The notes under the pieces: generated by a model | Databases searched by the model: none | Told to the model about the DNA's origin: nothing | What the model saw: the letters and a program-made list of their open reading frames with translations, nothing else | Origin: JBBSDP01 sp038240605 | Lineage (GTDB): Bacteria; Planctomycetota; Phycisphaerae; Tepidisphaerales; Tepidisphaeraceae | Assembly: GCA_038240605.1 (NCBI GenBank) | Contig: JBBSDP010000025.1 | Location: 1-64,000 of the forward strand | DNA: 64,000 bases | Direction of reading: 5' to 3' | Part shown: positions 1 through 9,038 of the stretch, piece by piece | Position numbering within the stretch: position 1 is the first letter of the stretch | Layout: each line of letters begins with the position of its first letter | Made by a program: the position numbers and the translations under genes

Positions 1-387
1 AGCAAGGCTACGTTGCGCCGTTTCATGCGAGGGGACCCGTCGGCGGTCGAACCGCGGATCGCGACATTCCACCGCGCGCGCCGATCGTCGTCAAAGCATC
101 AAGGGCTGGTAGCGAGCAACCCCCATTCTCGTGGTGATGAAAGGCTCAACGAACATGCGCGAGTGGACGCCTACCTTGACGTAAAACGCCCATCGCTTGA
201 CGTAAAATCCCCTTTCCAGTTTTCGGCTAGAGTGTACATTAACCAACATCCCGGTAAGGGATTGTCTTACGGAGTGGAGCGCGGAGAGGTTGCATTTGTC
301 ACCTCAGCGGTTCCGGAGGCGGAGGAACTGCGTCCTCGCGCACAGTTGGATTTCGTTCTTCCCGGCCAAGCCGGAGTGGAGATCATC
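1..387. other. Upstream region, no gene seen
   Basis: The reading frame of the PEP-CTERM gene is open back to the window start, but the extra residues show no domain and the signal peptide starts only at 388. I treat this stretch as leader DNA. Its one visible structure is a pair of direct repeats at 175-207, listed separately. Confidence 0.5.
175..207 (+). promoter_or_regulatory. Paired CTTGACGTAAAA boxes
   Basis: The 12-mer CTTGACGTAAAA occurs twice, at 175-186 and 196-207, 21 bases (two helical turns) apart, about 180 bases before the PEP-CTERM start. Each contains a -35-like TTGACG, but no good -10 lies at normal spacing. A two-site operator is as likely as a promoter. The repeat is seen; the function is inferred. 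Confidence 0.35.
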
Positions 388-1173
388 ATGCGTCGAGCAC
401 ATTCGCTATCTTTGGCTATTGCCGGTTTGCTGGCAGTGTCAGCGACAACCGGATCGGCTGCAACTGTTGCGTCCGCGGGTGGGGATCTGAGCGTAGGCGG
501 TAGCTGGCGGACCGCGTCCGTTGCGAAGACTGATCCCGCAGGCACAAACGTCCTGGGTCAACAGGGCTACGATGTTCTGGGCAACAATAACGGCACCAAT
601 AACCCTCCGGATAACTACGGAACTTCCTTTAAGAGTGAGCCCGCATACATCACGATTGATGGCCTCAATTCCCAGTATCCTGGAAATGCAAGTTATGCTT
701 CGATCGACAACCCCGTGACCACGCCGGGAGGGTCTCCTTCAACAATCGTGAGCGGCACCACGAACCCATTTCCCGGCACCAATGTTTCGGCCGAGAGTTT
801 TTCGTTCATCATTAATTCAAGTGCGCCGGTTCCGGCATCCTTCCAGGTTGCGGTCCTGATCGACAATCTCGACATCGCCGCCTTCAACTCGAATTCCATC
901 CACGTGAGTCAGTACGGGGGGCCCACCAATACTAATAGTATCGCGACGGTCGACACGACGCCTGCCGCGTACAACGATCGAGCCCCCGATCTTCTTTATT
1001 TTACGATCGCCGGTGCGCAGGTCGGCGACCATTTCTATGTGGGCGGGACCGGTGGGCCGAATGGCGCGCAAACTACCGGCTTGGTCGCGTTCGATTCGGT
1101 CCCCGAGCCAGCTTCACTTGGCATCTTGGGCTTCGGTGGTCTGGGCTTGCTCGCCCGCCGTCGCCGCGCCTGA
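388..1173 (+). CDS. PEP-CTERM sorting domain protein
   Basis: Secreted 261-residue protein. It has an N-terminal signal peptide (Met-Arg-Arg, then a hydrophobic stretch ending near residue 23) and a C-terminal PEP-CTERM tag: VPEPAS, a glycine-rich hydrophobic helix, then RRRR at the very end. Such tags are recognised by exosortase-type machinery in the envelope. The middle region is rich in Asn, Gly, Thr and Ser with no known catalytic motif, so only the sorting tag supports the call. The ATG at 388 was chosen because it directly precedes the signal peptide and follows GGAGTGGAG. A strong hairpin terminator follows the stop, so it is probably monocistronic. Confidence 0.85.
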   Translation: MRRAHSLSLAIAGLLAVSATTGSAATVASAGGDLSVGGSWRTASVAKTDPAGTNVLGQQGYDVLGNNNGTNNPPDNYGTSFKSEPAYITIDGLNSQYPGNASYASIDNPVTTPGGSPSTIVSGTTNPFPGTNVSAESFSFIINSSAPVPASFQVAVLIDNLDIAAFNSNSIHVSQYGGPTNTNSIATVDTTPAAYNDRAPDLLYFTIAGAQVGDHFYVGGTGGPNGAQTTGLVAFDSVPEPASLGILGFGGLGLLARRRRA

Positions 1174-1193
1174 GTTTTGCTCGTCCAATCAAG

Positions 1194-1229
1194 AGCCCCC
1201 GGCCCGAGACATCGCGCTGGGGGCTTTTC
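1194..1229 (+). terminator. Rho-independent terminator
   Basis: Stem AGCCCCC (1194-1200) pairs perfectly with GGGGGCT (1219-1225), followed by TTTT. It lies 20 bases after the PEP-CTERM stop codon. Confidence 0.75.
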
Positions 1230-1413
1230 AATTGACGGTGCGGCGCGGGATCAATTCGCAGCCAAACCAGCGGGATGCGCAGTCATCCCACTTGACGATT
1301 TCCCCCACTCGGTTGACGAATAACCCCGCAACGCGTCTGCGTCGGACTTGGTAAGATCTCGTGTTGCTACATTCATTTCTGATCGCGTCTGGACAGCGAA
1401 GGGATGTTGACCC

Positions 1414-2202
1414 ATGCGTCGAACGTGCCGATCGATTGGCGGCTTCACCCTTGTCGAATTACTTGTGGTCCTGGGGATCATCGTAACGCTAATTTCCATT
1501 CTCCTGCCGGTGATCGGGCAGGTTGGAGAGATGAGCCGCCGGACGGTGTGTCTCTCCAACCTTCGTCAACTCGGGGCGGCGTCGATCACCTATGCGGCGG
1601 ACCATGACGGATATTTGCCGATCCGACCGCACAATGCGCCCTGGGCGCCGCAGGTGCCTTATTGGCCGGCCTATTCTTCGACCGATGTGGACACGCGGCC
1701 GTTGTGGGTCGGCTATCTGCCCGGCTACACCATCGAGAATTCAAGCCCCTTTTTTTATTGTCCGTCCAACGACAACGACTCGACGTTGCTCAACAGTCAT
1801 GAAGAGGCCTGGAGTGTGATGTTGCCGGGCGTCTATATCTTTGGATATGCGTACTTCGGAGCCTATCACAGGATCGAGCTCTGGAAGGGAAGCGTCCCGC
1901 CCGCTCGACGCGTGCGCGACAAGGCGACCCCGATCTTCGCCGACATAACCGAGAGCTACCTCTATTCGACCGGCCAGCCCTGGTTCTACGCGGCGCATAC
2001 GCGCTACGGCGGGGTGCAGTGGCTTGCCCCCGGCTCGGCGATCGCGCCCCAGGGAATGAACTGTGTTTCGAGCGATGGCTCGGCCCGGTGGTACGTGATC
2101 AGGATCGATCCGGCGACACAGCTTCCGACTTTGAATTCCGAGGTCGAGCCCTGCATCAACGTGAGTCAGCCAGGGTTTTACTGGGGAAAGCCGGGGATTT
2201 GA
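1414..2202 (+). CDS. Pseudopilin-like protein with prepilin cleavage site
   Basis: 262-residue protein with a type IV prepilin N-terminus: short basic leader, cleavage at Gly-Phe within GGFTLVELLV, then a hydrophobic helix to about residue 35. After it comes the CLSNLRQLG motif and DHDGYLP, typical of the large planctomycete pseudopilin (DUF1559-like) families, which are made as type II secretion/pilin-type precursors and cleaved by prepilin peptidase. A C-terminal SDGSARWY motif resembles the DG ending of that group. The next gene is a close paralogue of identical length, so the pair arose by tandem duplication. Their assembled structure and cargo are unknown. Confidence 0.85.
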   Translation: MRRTCRSIGGFTLVELLVVLGIIVTLISILLPVIGQVGEMSRRTVCLSNLRQLGAASITYAADHDGYLPIRPHNAPWAPQVPYWPAYSSTDVDTRPLWVGYLPGYTIENSSPFFYCPSNDNDSTLLNSHEEAWSVMLPGVYIFGYAYFGAYHRIELWKGSVPPARRVRDKATPIFADITESYLYSTGQPWFYAAHTRYGGVQWLAPGSAIAPQGMNCVSSDGSARWYVIRIDPATQLPTLNSEVEPCINVSQPGFYWGKPGI

Positions 2203-2287
2203 CGGACGATGCGGCCGAGTGCGAAACTGCGTCGTGGGCCGTGTTGCACGGGTGTCGTTGGGATTGAAGTTTGACGAGGAAGGCACG

Positions 2288-3076
2288 ATGAGACGCCGTT
2301 CGACCCTTTCTCACGGTTTTTCACTGGTCGAGCTGATGGTGGTGATGGCCATCATCGCGGTGCTGCTGTCGCTTCTCCTGCCGGCGTTGCAGAAGGCCAG
2401 GAGCAGTGCAAAGCAGGTGCAATGTCTCTCCAACCTTCGGCAGCTGGGGCAGGCTTCCTTCATGTACGCCGGGGAGAACAAAGGACTGTTGCCGGTTCGA
2501 CCGGCGAACAGCCCCTGGCCGCCGCAGGTCGCCTGGTGGCCAGGTGTGAACGGGGACGCCGACACGCGCGGGCTGTGGCTCAACTATCTGCCCACGTATT
2601 CCATCGATCACTCCAGCCCGGTCTTCTATTGCCCGTTCAACGACGACTCGAGCCTCCTGAACAGCTATTCCGGAGCGTGGAGCGTTTTTTATCCGGGCAT
2701 CTACGTCATCGGATACGCCTATTTTGGGGCTTATCACGTTCCGTCGTTGTGGGTGGGAAGCGTGCCGCCGGCCAGGAAGATTGCAGTGACCGCCGATACG
2801 CCGCTGTTTGGCGACATCACCGAGAGCTATCTCTACTCCAACGGCGAGCCGTGGTCTTATGCCGCCCACACGAAGGTCGGCGGTGTTCAGTGGCTGCCGC
2901 CCGGATCGCCGATTCATCCCGATGGAATGAATTGTGTCCTGAGCGATGGGTCCGCGCGTTGGTTCGGAATTTCCGTCGATTCCTCGACGCGAGCGGTGTT
3001 GCCGACATCCGAGTGCGAGCCCTGTATCCGCGGAAGCAATCCCGGGTTCTATTGGGGAACGCCGGGGAAGCGGTGA
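2288..3076 (+). CDS. Pseudopilin-like protein, tandem paralogue
   Basis: 262-residue paralogue of the preceding gene. It has the prepilin head HGFSLVELMV, the CLSNLRQLG motif, and long stretches shared with its neighbour, including GYAYFGAYH, GSVPPAR, DITESYLYS, YAAHT, GGVQWL and a common PGFYWG ending. The open frame reaches further upstream to 2219, but the ATG at 2288 is preceded by GAGGAAGG and starts the short basic leader, so it is preferred. It probably acts in the same envelope structure as its twin. The central segment differs most, suggesting divergence after duplication. Confidence 0.85.
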   Translation: MRRRSTLSHGFSLVELMVVMAIIAVLLSLLLPALQKARSSAKQVQCLSNLRQLGQASFMYAGENKGLLPVRPANSPWPPQVAWWPGVNGDADTRGLWLNYLPTYSIDHSSPVFYCPFNDDSSLLNSYSGAWSVFYPGIYVIGYAYFGAYHVPSLWVGSVPPARKIAVTADTPLFGDITESYLYSNGEPWSYAAHTKVGGVQWLPPGSPIHPDGMNCVLSDGSARWFGISVDSSTRAVLPTSECEPCIRGSNPGFYWGTPGKR

Positions 3077-3199
3077 TCGTTGCGAGCGCCCGGATCCATC
3101 CGAATTCCAGACAGGTTTCATCCCGCCACAGGCCGCGCCGCATTTCATTCGGAAGTTGATATCCTTCACGCTAATTGACGGTCGACTATTGGAGGTCTG

Positions 3200-6100
3200 A
3201 TGGCGCGCGAGGCAGACGAGGGCAAGTGTTCATCGGAGAGTTGTGGATGCGGTGGAGCGGTTGGCCGTCGTGAGTTCCTGCAAATGGTCGGGTTGGGAAC
3301 TGCTGCCGCGGCTCTGTCCGCGCGCGTGCCGGCGATGGCCGGCCCTTTCGATCGGGCGGACTTTCAGAAACTGGTGCCGGAAGACAAGAAGCTCTCGACC
3401 GAGTGGGTGAAGTCGCTGTTCGAGCGCGGCACGCCGACCGTTCACCGCGGCAATGACCTTCAATTCATCGGCATGCCGATTGGCGGCATCGGAGCGGGGT
3501 ATCTCTATCTCGGCGGCGATGGAAAGCTCTGGCACTGGGACATCTTCAACCAGACGCACGGCACCGGCGCCGAGCACTACGCCGGCCCGATGAAGCCGCA
3601 GTCGCCGGTCGATCAGGGGTTCGCGATCCGCTACACGTCGGCGGGCAAGACGCAGACGCGAACTCTCGATCGTGTCGGCTTCCCGGGCGTGAGCTTCCTG
3701 GGGCAATATCCGATCGGCACGGTGAAGTACGAGGACGCATCGGTCCCGCTGGCCGTGGCGCTCGAAGCGTTCTCTCCCTTCATTCCACTGAGCACCGACG
3801 ATTCGAGCCTGCCGGCGACGGTGTTGCGATTCAGGGTGAGTAATCGCTCCGATGCTGTCGTCGAAGGCACGCTGGCCGGCTGGCTGCAAAACGCGGTGCT
3901 GCTCGGCGGGCCGGCAGTGCTGGCGGAACGGCGCAACCAGGTGGTACGCGGCAATGGCATGAGCCTGCTCGATTGCGGGGTCGAACGCCCGGCGATTGCT
4001 GCCACGAACGCATCGCGCTCCGACATCCCATTTGAGGACTGGGGCAAGGCCACTTATGAAGGTTGGACGGTCGAAGGGACTGCTTTCGGCGCCGGTCCTT
4101 CCGCCCGGACCGACGCGCCCGCCTACATGGGCGAGATCGGCGGCGACGGCAGCCGTTTCGCCCACTCGCATGTACGGGCGCCGGGTAACGACGTCCAGGC
4201 GAAGGACGCACAGGTGGGGAAACTCACCAGCAAGCCCTTCACGGTCGAGCGCAACTTCATTCACTTCTGGATGGACGGCGGCAATCACCCAGGTCGCACC
4301 TGCATCAACCTTGTCATCGACCGCAAAGCCGTTCGCACGATGACCGGCGCCAATACCAACCTCATGAAGATGCAGAGCTTCGAGGTGTCGAAGTGGGTAG
4401 GGAAATCCGCGCTCATCGAGATCGTCGATGCCGAGACGGGTCCGTGGGGAAACATTGGTGTCGGACGGATTACCTTCAGCGACAAGCCGGCCGTGCAGGG
4501 TCCCATGGAGACTGCGCCGGGGTTTGGGACGATGGGCTTGGCGCTGCTGGGCGAGCCGCCCGAACATGCTGTGGCCGGGGGGGGCGCGGGCGGCGGATTC
4601 GATACCAAGGCAGCGGTAGAAGTCAAAGCGCAATTGGATCAGTCGCTTGTGGGCGCTATCGGGCGAAACTTCAAGCTGGCGGCGGGGGAGTCGAAGCAGA
4701 TCGATTTCGTACTCGCCTGGCATTTTCCGAACTTGCACATCGATGGGCTCAGCAGCGTCGGCCGCTTCTATTCCACCCGCTTTGACTCGGCGCGCGCCGT
4801 GGCCCAGTACGTCGTCGATCATTTCGAGCGACTGGCGGAGCAGACGAAGCTGTGGCGCGACACCTGGTATGATTCGACACTGCCGCACTGGTTCCTGGAC
4901 CGGACGTTCCTGAACGCCTGCATCCTCGCGACGGGCACCTGCTTTCGATTTGCCGATGGACGGTTTTACGCGTGGGAGGGCGTCGGCTGCTGCGCCGGCA
5001 CGTGCGCCCACGTCTGGCATTATGCTCATGCGATGGCGCGCCTCTTCCCCGACCTCGAGCGCGACATGCGTCAGCGCGTAGACCTGGGCGTGGGATTTGA
5101 CGCGAACAGCGGGGTCATGGGATTCCGCGCGGAGTTCGACCGCGGCCTGGCCGTGGATGGCCAGTCCGGCACGCTGCTCCGCATGTATCGCGAGCACCAG
5201 ATGTCAGCCGACAGCGCCTTCCTGCGGCGCAACTGGCCGAAAATCAGGAAAGCATATGAGCCGTTGCTTCGGCTCGACGGCAATGACGACGGTATCCTCG
5301 AGGGCGGGCAGATGAACACGCTGGACCAGGCGTGGTTCGGCAAGATCGCCTGGCTCAGCTCACTCTACCTGGCGGCGCTCGCGGCCGGGGAACAGATGGC
5401 GCGCGAGATGAGCGATGCGGAATTCGCCGATCGATGCAAGGAGATCGTCGAGCGCGGCGGGAAGAACCTGGTCGGGGAGCTGTTTGACGGGGAATACTTT
5501 TACAACCGCGTGGACCCGAAGAAGCTCGACGTGATCAACTCCGGAACCGGCTGCGAGATCGATCAGGTTTTCGGGCAAAGCTGGGCGTTCCAGGTTCACC
5601 TGGGCCGGGTGATTCCGCGGATGGAAACGGTCGCGGCCCTCAAGTCATTGTGGAAGTACAACTTCACGCCGGACGTTGGGCCCTATCGCAAGACGTACAA
5701 GCCAGGCCGATGGTACGCGATGCCCGGCGAGGCGGGTTTGCTGATGTGCACGTTTCCGCGGAAGGACTGGGACTACGAAAACGCCCACGGCGCGGGCGGC
5801 GCCGAATGGGCGGCGGGTTACTTCAACGAGTGCATGAACGGGTTCGAGCACCAGGCCGCCGGTCACATGATCTGGGAAGGTCTCGTGCAGGAAGGGCTGG
5901 CGGTGGAGCGGGCGATCCACGATCGCTACAGCGCCGCCCGCCGAAATCCCTGGAACGAGATCGAGTGCGGCGATCACTACTCGCGCTCGATGGCGAGCTA
6001 CGGGGTCTTCCTCGCCGCATGCGGCTACGAATATCACGGTCCGCAAGGTTACCTCGCGTTCGCGCCGCGATTGTCTCCGGAAAATTTCCGCTCGGCCTTC

Positions 6101-6367
6101 ACCACCGCCGAAGGGTGGGGCACGTTCGCACAACAGTCAGGCGCTGGTGGGTTCAAGGCGCAGGTTTCGGTCAAGTGGGGCAAACTTCGACTCAAGACGC
6201 TCGCCTTGGCGCTGCCGGAGACGGCACTTCCCAAAGCGGTCGCCGTGCAAATTGGGGACAAGCTGTTTGAGGCGGTGCTCAAGATCGAAAACAGACGCGC
6301 TAGAATCGAATTGGTCAACGACCAGACCATCGAGGCGGGCCAGCGCATCGAGGTGATCCTGTCGTGA
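3200..6367 (+). CDS. Tat-exported GH116 glycosidase (GBA2-like)
   Basis: 1055-residue glycoside hydrolase of the GH116 / non-lysosomal glucosylceramidase-like group, retaining enzymes acting on beta-glucosides or beta-xylosides. The N-terminus is Cys-rich, followed by a twin-arginine signal (GRREFLQMVG, hydrophobic run, AMA). The N-terminal domain has the family signature MPIGGIGAGYLYLGGDGKLW (about residues 93-112). The alpha-helical catalytic part has GCCAGTCAHVWHYA and GCEIDQVFGQSWAF, the latter likely holding the acid/base Asp. Residues about 335-430 look like an inserted beta-sandwich (FTVERNFIHFW, GGNHPGRTC, VDAETGPWG) not usual for GH116. The start follows GGAGG. The 3' end overlaps the ABC gene by 4 bases (GTGA), so it is co-translated with a sugar importer. 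Confidence 0.85.
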   Translation: MAREADEGKCSSESCGCGGAVGRREFLQMVGLGTAAAALSARVPAMAGPFDRADFQKLVPEDKKLSTEWVKSLFERGTPTVHRGNDLQFIGMPIGGIGAGYLYLGGDGKLWHWDIFNQTHGTGAEHYAGPMKPQSPVDQGFAIRYTSAGKTQTRTLDRVGFPGVSFLGQYPIGTVKYEDASVPLAVALEAFSPFIPLSTDDSSLPATVLRFRVSNRSDAVVEGTLAGWLQNAVLLGGPAVLAERRNQVVRGNGMSLLDCGVERPAIAATNASRSDIPFEDWGKATYEGWTVEGTAFGAGPSARTDAPAYMGEIGGDGSRFAHSHVRAPGNDVQAKDAQVGKLTSKPFTVERNFIHFWMDGGNHPGRTCINLVIDRKAVRTMTGANTNLMKMQSFEVSKWVGKSALIEIVDAETGPWGNIGVGRITFSDKPAVQGPMETAPGFGTMGLALLGEPPEHAVAGGGAGGGFDTKAAVEVKAQLDQSLVGAIGRNFKLAAGESKQIDFVLAWHFPNLHIDGLSSVGRFYSTRFDSARAVAQYVVDHFERLAEQTKLWRDTWYDSTLPHWFLDRTFLNACILATGTCFRFADGRFYAWEGVGCCAGTCAHVWHYAHAMARLFPDLERDMRQRVDLGVGFDANSGVMGFRAEFDRGLAVDGQSGTLLRMYREHQMSADSAFLRRNWPKIRKAYEPLLRLDGNDDGILEGGQMNTLDQAWFGKIAWLSSLYLAALAAGEQMAREMSDAEFADRCKEIVERGGKNLVGELFDGEYFYNRVDPKKLDVINSGTGCEIDQVFGQSWAFQVHLGRVIPRMETVAALKSLWKYNFTPDVGPYRKTYKPGRWYAMPGEAGLLMCTFPRKDWDYENAHGAGGAEWAAGYFNECMNGFEHQAAGHMIWEGLVQEGLAVERAIHDRYSAARRNPWNEIECGDHYSRSMASYGVFLAACGYEYHGPQGYLAFAPRLSPENFRSAFTTAEGWGTFAQQSGAGGFKAQVSVKWGKLRLKTLALALPETALPKAVAVQIGDKLFEAVLKIENRRARIELVNDQTIEAGQRIEVILS

Positions 6368-7917
6368 GCGCGACGGTTTCCGCCACCGCTGATGTTCCCC
6401 GCAACGACGCCACGGCGACCGCGCCGCTGTTGATCGCGCGCGGCGTCGAAAAGCACTTTGGCGGTGTCTGCGCCCTGCGCGGCGCCAACCTCGAGGTGGT
6501 TGAAGGCGAAGTTCACGTGCTAATGGGGGAGAACGGCGCGGGCAAGAGCACGCTCGCGAAGGTGCTGGCCGGCGTGGTGCTCCCCGACGCCGGCGAAGTG
6601 CTCTTTCGCGGGCAGCCCGTGCAACTGCGCACGCCGTTGGAGGCGCAGCGGCGGGGGATCGGCATCGTCTTCCAGGAACTAGACCTGTTTCCCCACCTGA
6701 GCGTGGCGGAGAACATCGTGATCGGCAACCCGCGCGGGGAGCGCGGCCTCTTCGTCCACCCGACGGAAATCGAGGCGTTCTGCCGCCCGTACATGGAGCA
6801 GGTCGGCCTTGGCGCGCTGCCGCGACAGACGTTGCTGAGTGGGTTGTCGGTCGGTCAGATGCAGCGCGTCGCGATCGCCCGCGCGCTGAGCATGAACGCC
6901 CGGCTGATCTTCATGGACGAACCGACCAGCGCCCTGGGCGACGAAGACGTCGAACGGCTCTTCGGCCTGATCCGAAAGCTGACCGCCCGCGGCGTTGCGA
7001 TCGTTTACGTATCGCACAAGATGCAGGAGATCTTCCAGATCGCCGACCGAATCACCGTGATGCGCGATGGATGCTACATCGGCACGCGACGGGCCGCCAA
7101 GACCAACGTGCGTGAGATCATCACCATGATGGTCGGCCGTGAGCTGGCCGACGCGGCGCCGCGCATCAGCCATCGGCGCGAGCATGTCCTCCTATCGGTG
7201 AAAGATCTCCGCACTGCGCGACTTGACCACGTCTCGTTCGACTTGCACGCGGGCGAGGTGGTGGGCGTGGCCGGTCTGGTCGGCGCTGGCCGAAGCGAAC
7301 TGGGCAAGGCGCTCTTTGGCCTGGATCCGATCACCGGCGGTTCGATTGAGCTGGAAGCGGTCAGTTACCGCCCGCGCAGCGTGCGCGACGCGATCCGCCG
7401 TGGCGTGGGTCTCGTGCCCGAAGACCGCAAGGGAGAGGGGCTGATGATGCGCATGAGCGTGCGGGCGAACTGCACGATCTCGGTGCTGCCGCGGCTATCG
7501 ACCGGCGGGTTCGTACGCGGCGAAGCGGAGCGCGAAGGGGCACAGCGGATCCTCGAGCGGACGCGCATTAAGACTACATCGTACGATGCGCCGGTCAGTT
7601 CCCTCAGCGGCGGCAACCAGCAGAAAGTGCTGCTGGGGCGCTGGCTTCAGGTCGACCCGACCGTGTTGTTTCTGGATGACCCGGCACGCGGGATCGATGT
7701 TGGCGCCAAGCGCGACGTCTACGCCCTGATCGCCGAGCTGGCGGAGCGCGGCAAGGGCATCCTCTTCGTCAGCTCCGAGCTGCCCGAGCTGCTGCAAAAT
7801 TGCGATCGGATCCTCGTGCTGCACGATGGCCGGCTGATCGGTTGCCTCGACGCGGCGACCGCCACACAAGAACAGATCATGGCGATGGCCACGCGCAGTG
7901 AGAATGCGGTTTGCTGA
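6364..7917 (+). CDS. Sugar ABC importer, double ATPase (RbsA/MglA type)
   Basis: 517-residue ATP-binding protein with two fused nucleotide-binding domains, powering uptake of a monosaccharide. Domain 1 has Walker A GENGAGKST (about residues 55-63), signature LSVGQ and Walker B FMDEPTS. Domain 2 has the degenerate P-loop GLVGAGRSE typical of the RbsA family and the signature LSGGNQQK. The start is GTG at 6364, overlapping the glycosidase stop. Permease and lipoprotein binding protein follow, so this is one operon. The substrate is unproven; coupling to GH116 suggests glucose, xylose or a similar released sugar. Confidence 0.93.
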   Translation: MSATVSATADVPRNDATATAPLLIARGVEKHFGGVCALRGANLEVVEGEVHVLMGENGAGKSTLAKVLAGVVLPDAGEVLFRGQPVQLRTPLEAQRRGIGIVFQELDLFPHLSVAENIVIGNPRGERGLFVHPTEIEAFCRPYMEQVGLGALPRQTLLSGLSVGQMQRVAIARALSMNARLIFMDEPTSALGDEDVERLFGLIRKLTARGVAIVYVSHKMQEIFQIADRITVMRDGCYIGTRRAAKTNVREIITMMVGRELADAAPRISHRREHVLLSVKDLRTARLDHVSFDLHAGEVVGVAGLVGAGRSELGKALFGLDPITGGSIELEAVSYRPRSVRDAIRRGVGLVPEDRKGEGLMMRMSVRANCTISVLPRLSTGGFVRGEAEREGAQRILERTRIKTTSYDAPVSSLSGGNQQKVLLGRWLQVDPTVLFLDDPARGIDVGAKRDVYALIAELAERGKGILFVSSELPELLQNCDRILVLHDGRLIGCLDAATATQEQIMAMATRSENAVC

Positions 7918-7927
7918 GACTTCGGTC

Positions 7928-8986
7928 ATGACCGAGCAAACGACGACGACAACGACGACGACGACGAGCACCTCCGTTGACCACACCGTCGGTCGGCCGC
8001 CGGTGTTTCCAGGCGTCTTGCACCGCCTGCGCGGGGTTCAAAGCGTCATCGGCCTGCTGGGGATCGTGCTTCTCTCGATCCTCATCAGTCCGCACGACCG
8101 ACGAAACGGATCGATCATTTTCCTCCAGCCGGGCAACCTGATCGACGTCGTACGGCAGGTATCGGAGATCGGCGTGATCGCGCTGGCGATGACGTTCGTG
8201 ATCCTGACCGGCGGCATCGACCTTTCGGTAGGCAGCACGCTGGCGCTGGGCGCATGTATCACCGCCATCGTTCTGACGCGCGGCCCGGCGAACATGAACT
8301 TCGGGCTGCACATTGTCCTGGCCATCGCGGCCGCGCTGGCGGTCGGTGGCGGGGCGGGGCTCGTCAACGGGTTGGTGATATCGCGCCTCGCGATCCAGCC
8401 CTTCATCGTCACCCTGGCTGCCATGATGGGCCTGCGCGGCCTGGCCAAGTGGGCGACGGACAACACCAACATCGATTTCGGATTCGGCGGAGACGTCAAG
8501 GCGGTCTTTGCCGACGCGATATCGAGCAAGACGGTGGTCATCGGCAGCTTCGTCTGTCTGGCCGTGATCTTCGGGGTGATGCTCAAACGGACGGTGTTCG
8601 GGCGCTACGTCCGCGCGATCGGGGACAACGAAAAGGCCGCGGCTTACGCTGGCCTGCCGATCCACCGCACCAAGGTCTGGGTCTACTTTCTATGCGGCCT
8701 GCTCTGCGGCCTGGCGGGCGTGCTTCACGCGGCGCAGGTACGCCAGGGCAACCCCAACGATGGCATCGCCTATGAGCTGGACGCGATTGCCGCCGTCGTG
8801 ATCGGTGGTACCAGCCTCTCGGGCGGCCGGGGCACGATCGTCGGCACGATCGTCGGCACCCTGATCATGGGGATCCTCACCAACATCCTCCAGCTCAAGC
8901 AGGTGGATGCGAACGTGCAACTGATGGTGAAGGCGGTCATCATCGTGCTGGCCGTCTGGGCACAGGGAAGAAAACGAACGGCGTAG
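7928..8986 (+). CDS. Sugar ABC importer permease (RbsC type)
   Basis: 352-residue inner-membrane permease (BPD_transp_2 family). Conserved motifs are GGIDLSVGSTLALGA in the first third and GGTSLSGGRGTIVGT near the C-terminus, with about eight to ten hydrophobic helices. The ATG at 7928 is preferred over 7898, which would overlap the ATPase gene by 20 bases; neither has a clear ribosome-binding site. The N-terminus carries nine consecutive threonines from an ACG microsatellite, an odd low-complexity cytoplasmic tail. Confidence 0.92.
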   Translation: MTEQTTTTTTTTTSTSVDHTVGRPPVFPGVLHRLRGVQSVIGLLGIVLLSILISPHDRRNGSIIFLQPGNLIDVVRQVSEIGVIALAMTFVILTGGIDLSVGSTLALGACITAIVLTRGPANMNFGLHIVLAIAAALAVGGGAGLVNGLVISRLAIQPFIVTLAAMMGLRGLAKWATDNTNIDFGFGGDVKAVFADAISSKTVVIGSFVCLAVIFGVMLKRTVFGRYVRAIGDNEKAAAYAGLPIHRTKVWVYFLCGLLCGLAGVLHAAQVRQGNPNDGIAYELDAIAAVVIGGTSLSGGRGTIVGTIVGTLIMGILTNILQLKQVDANVQLMVKAVIIVLAVWAQGRKRTA

Positions 8987-9038
8987 CGAATGCGTGCGCG
9001 CCACATCGCGATTTTCATTCCGCGAGAGGGTCTTAACC

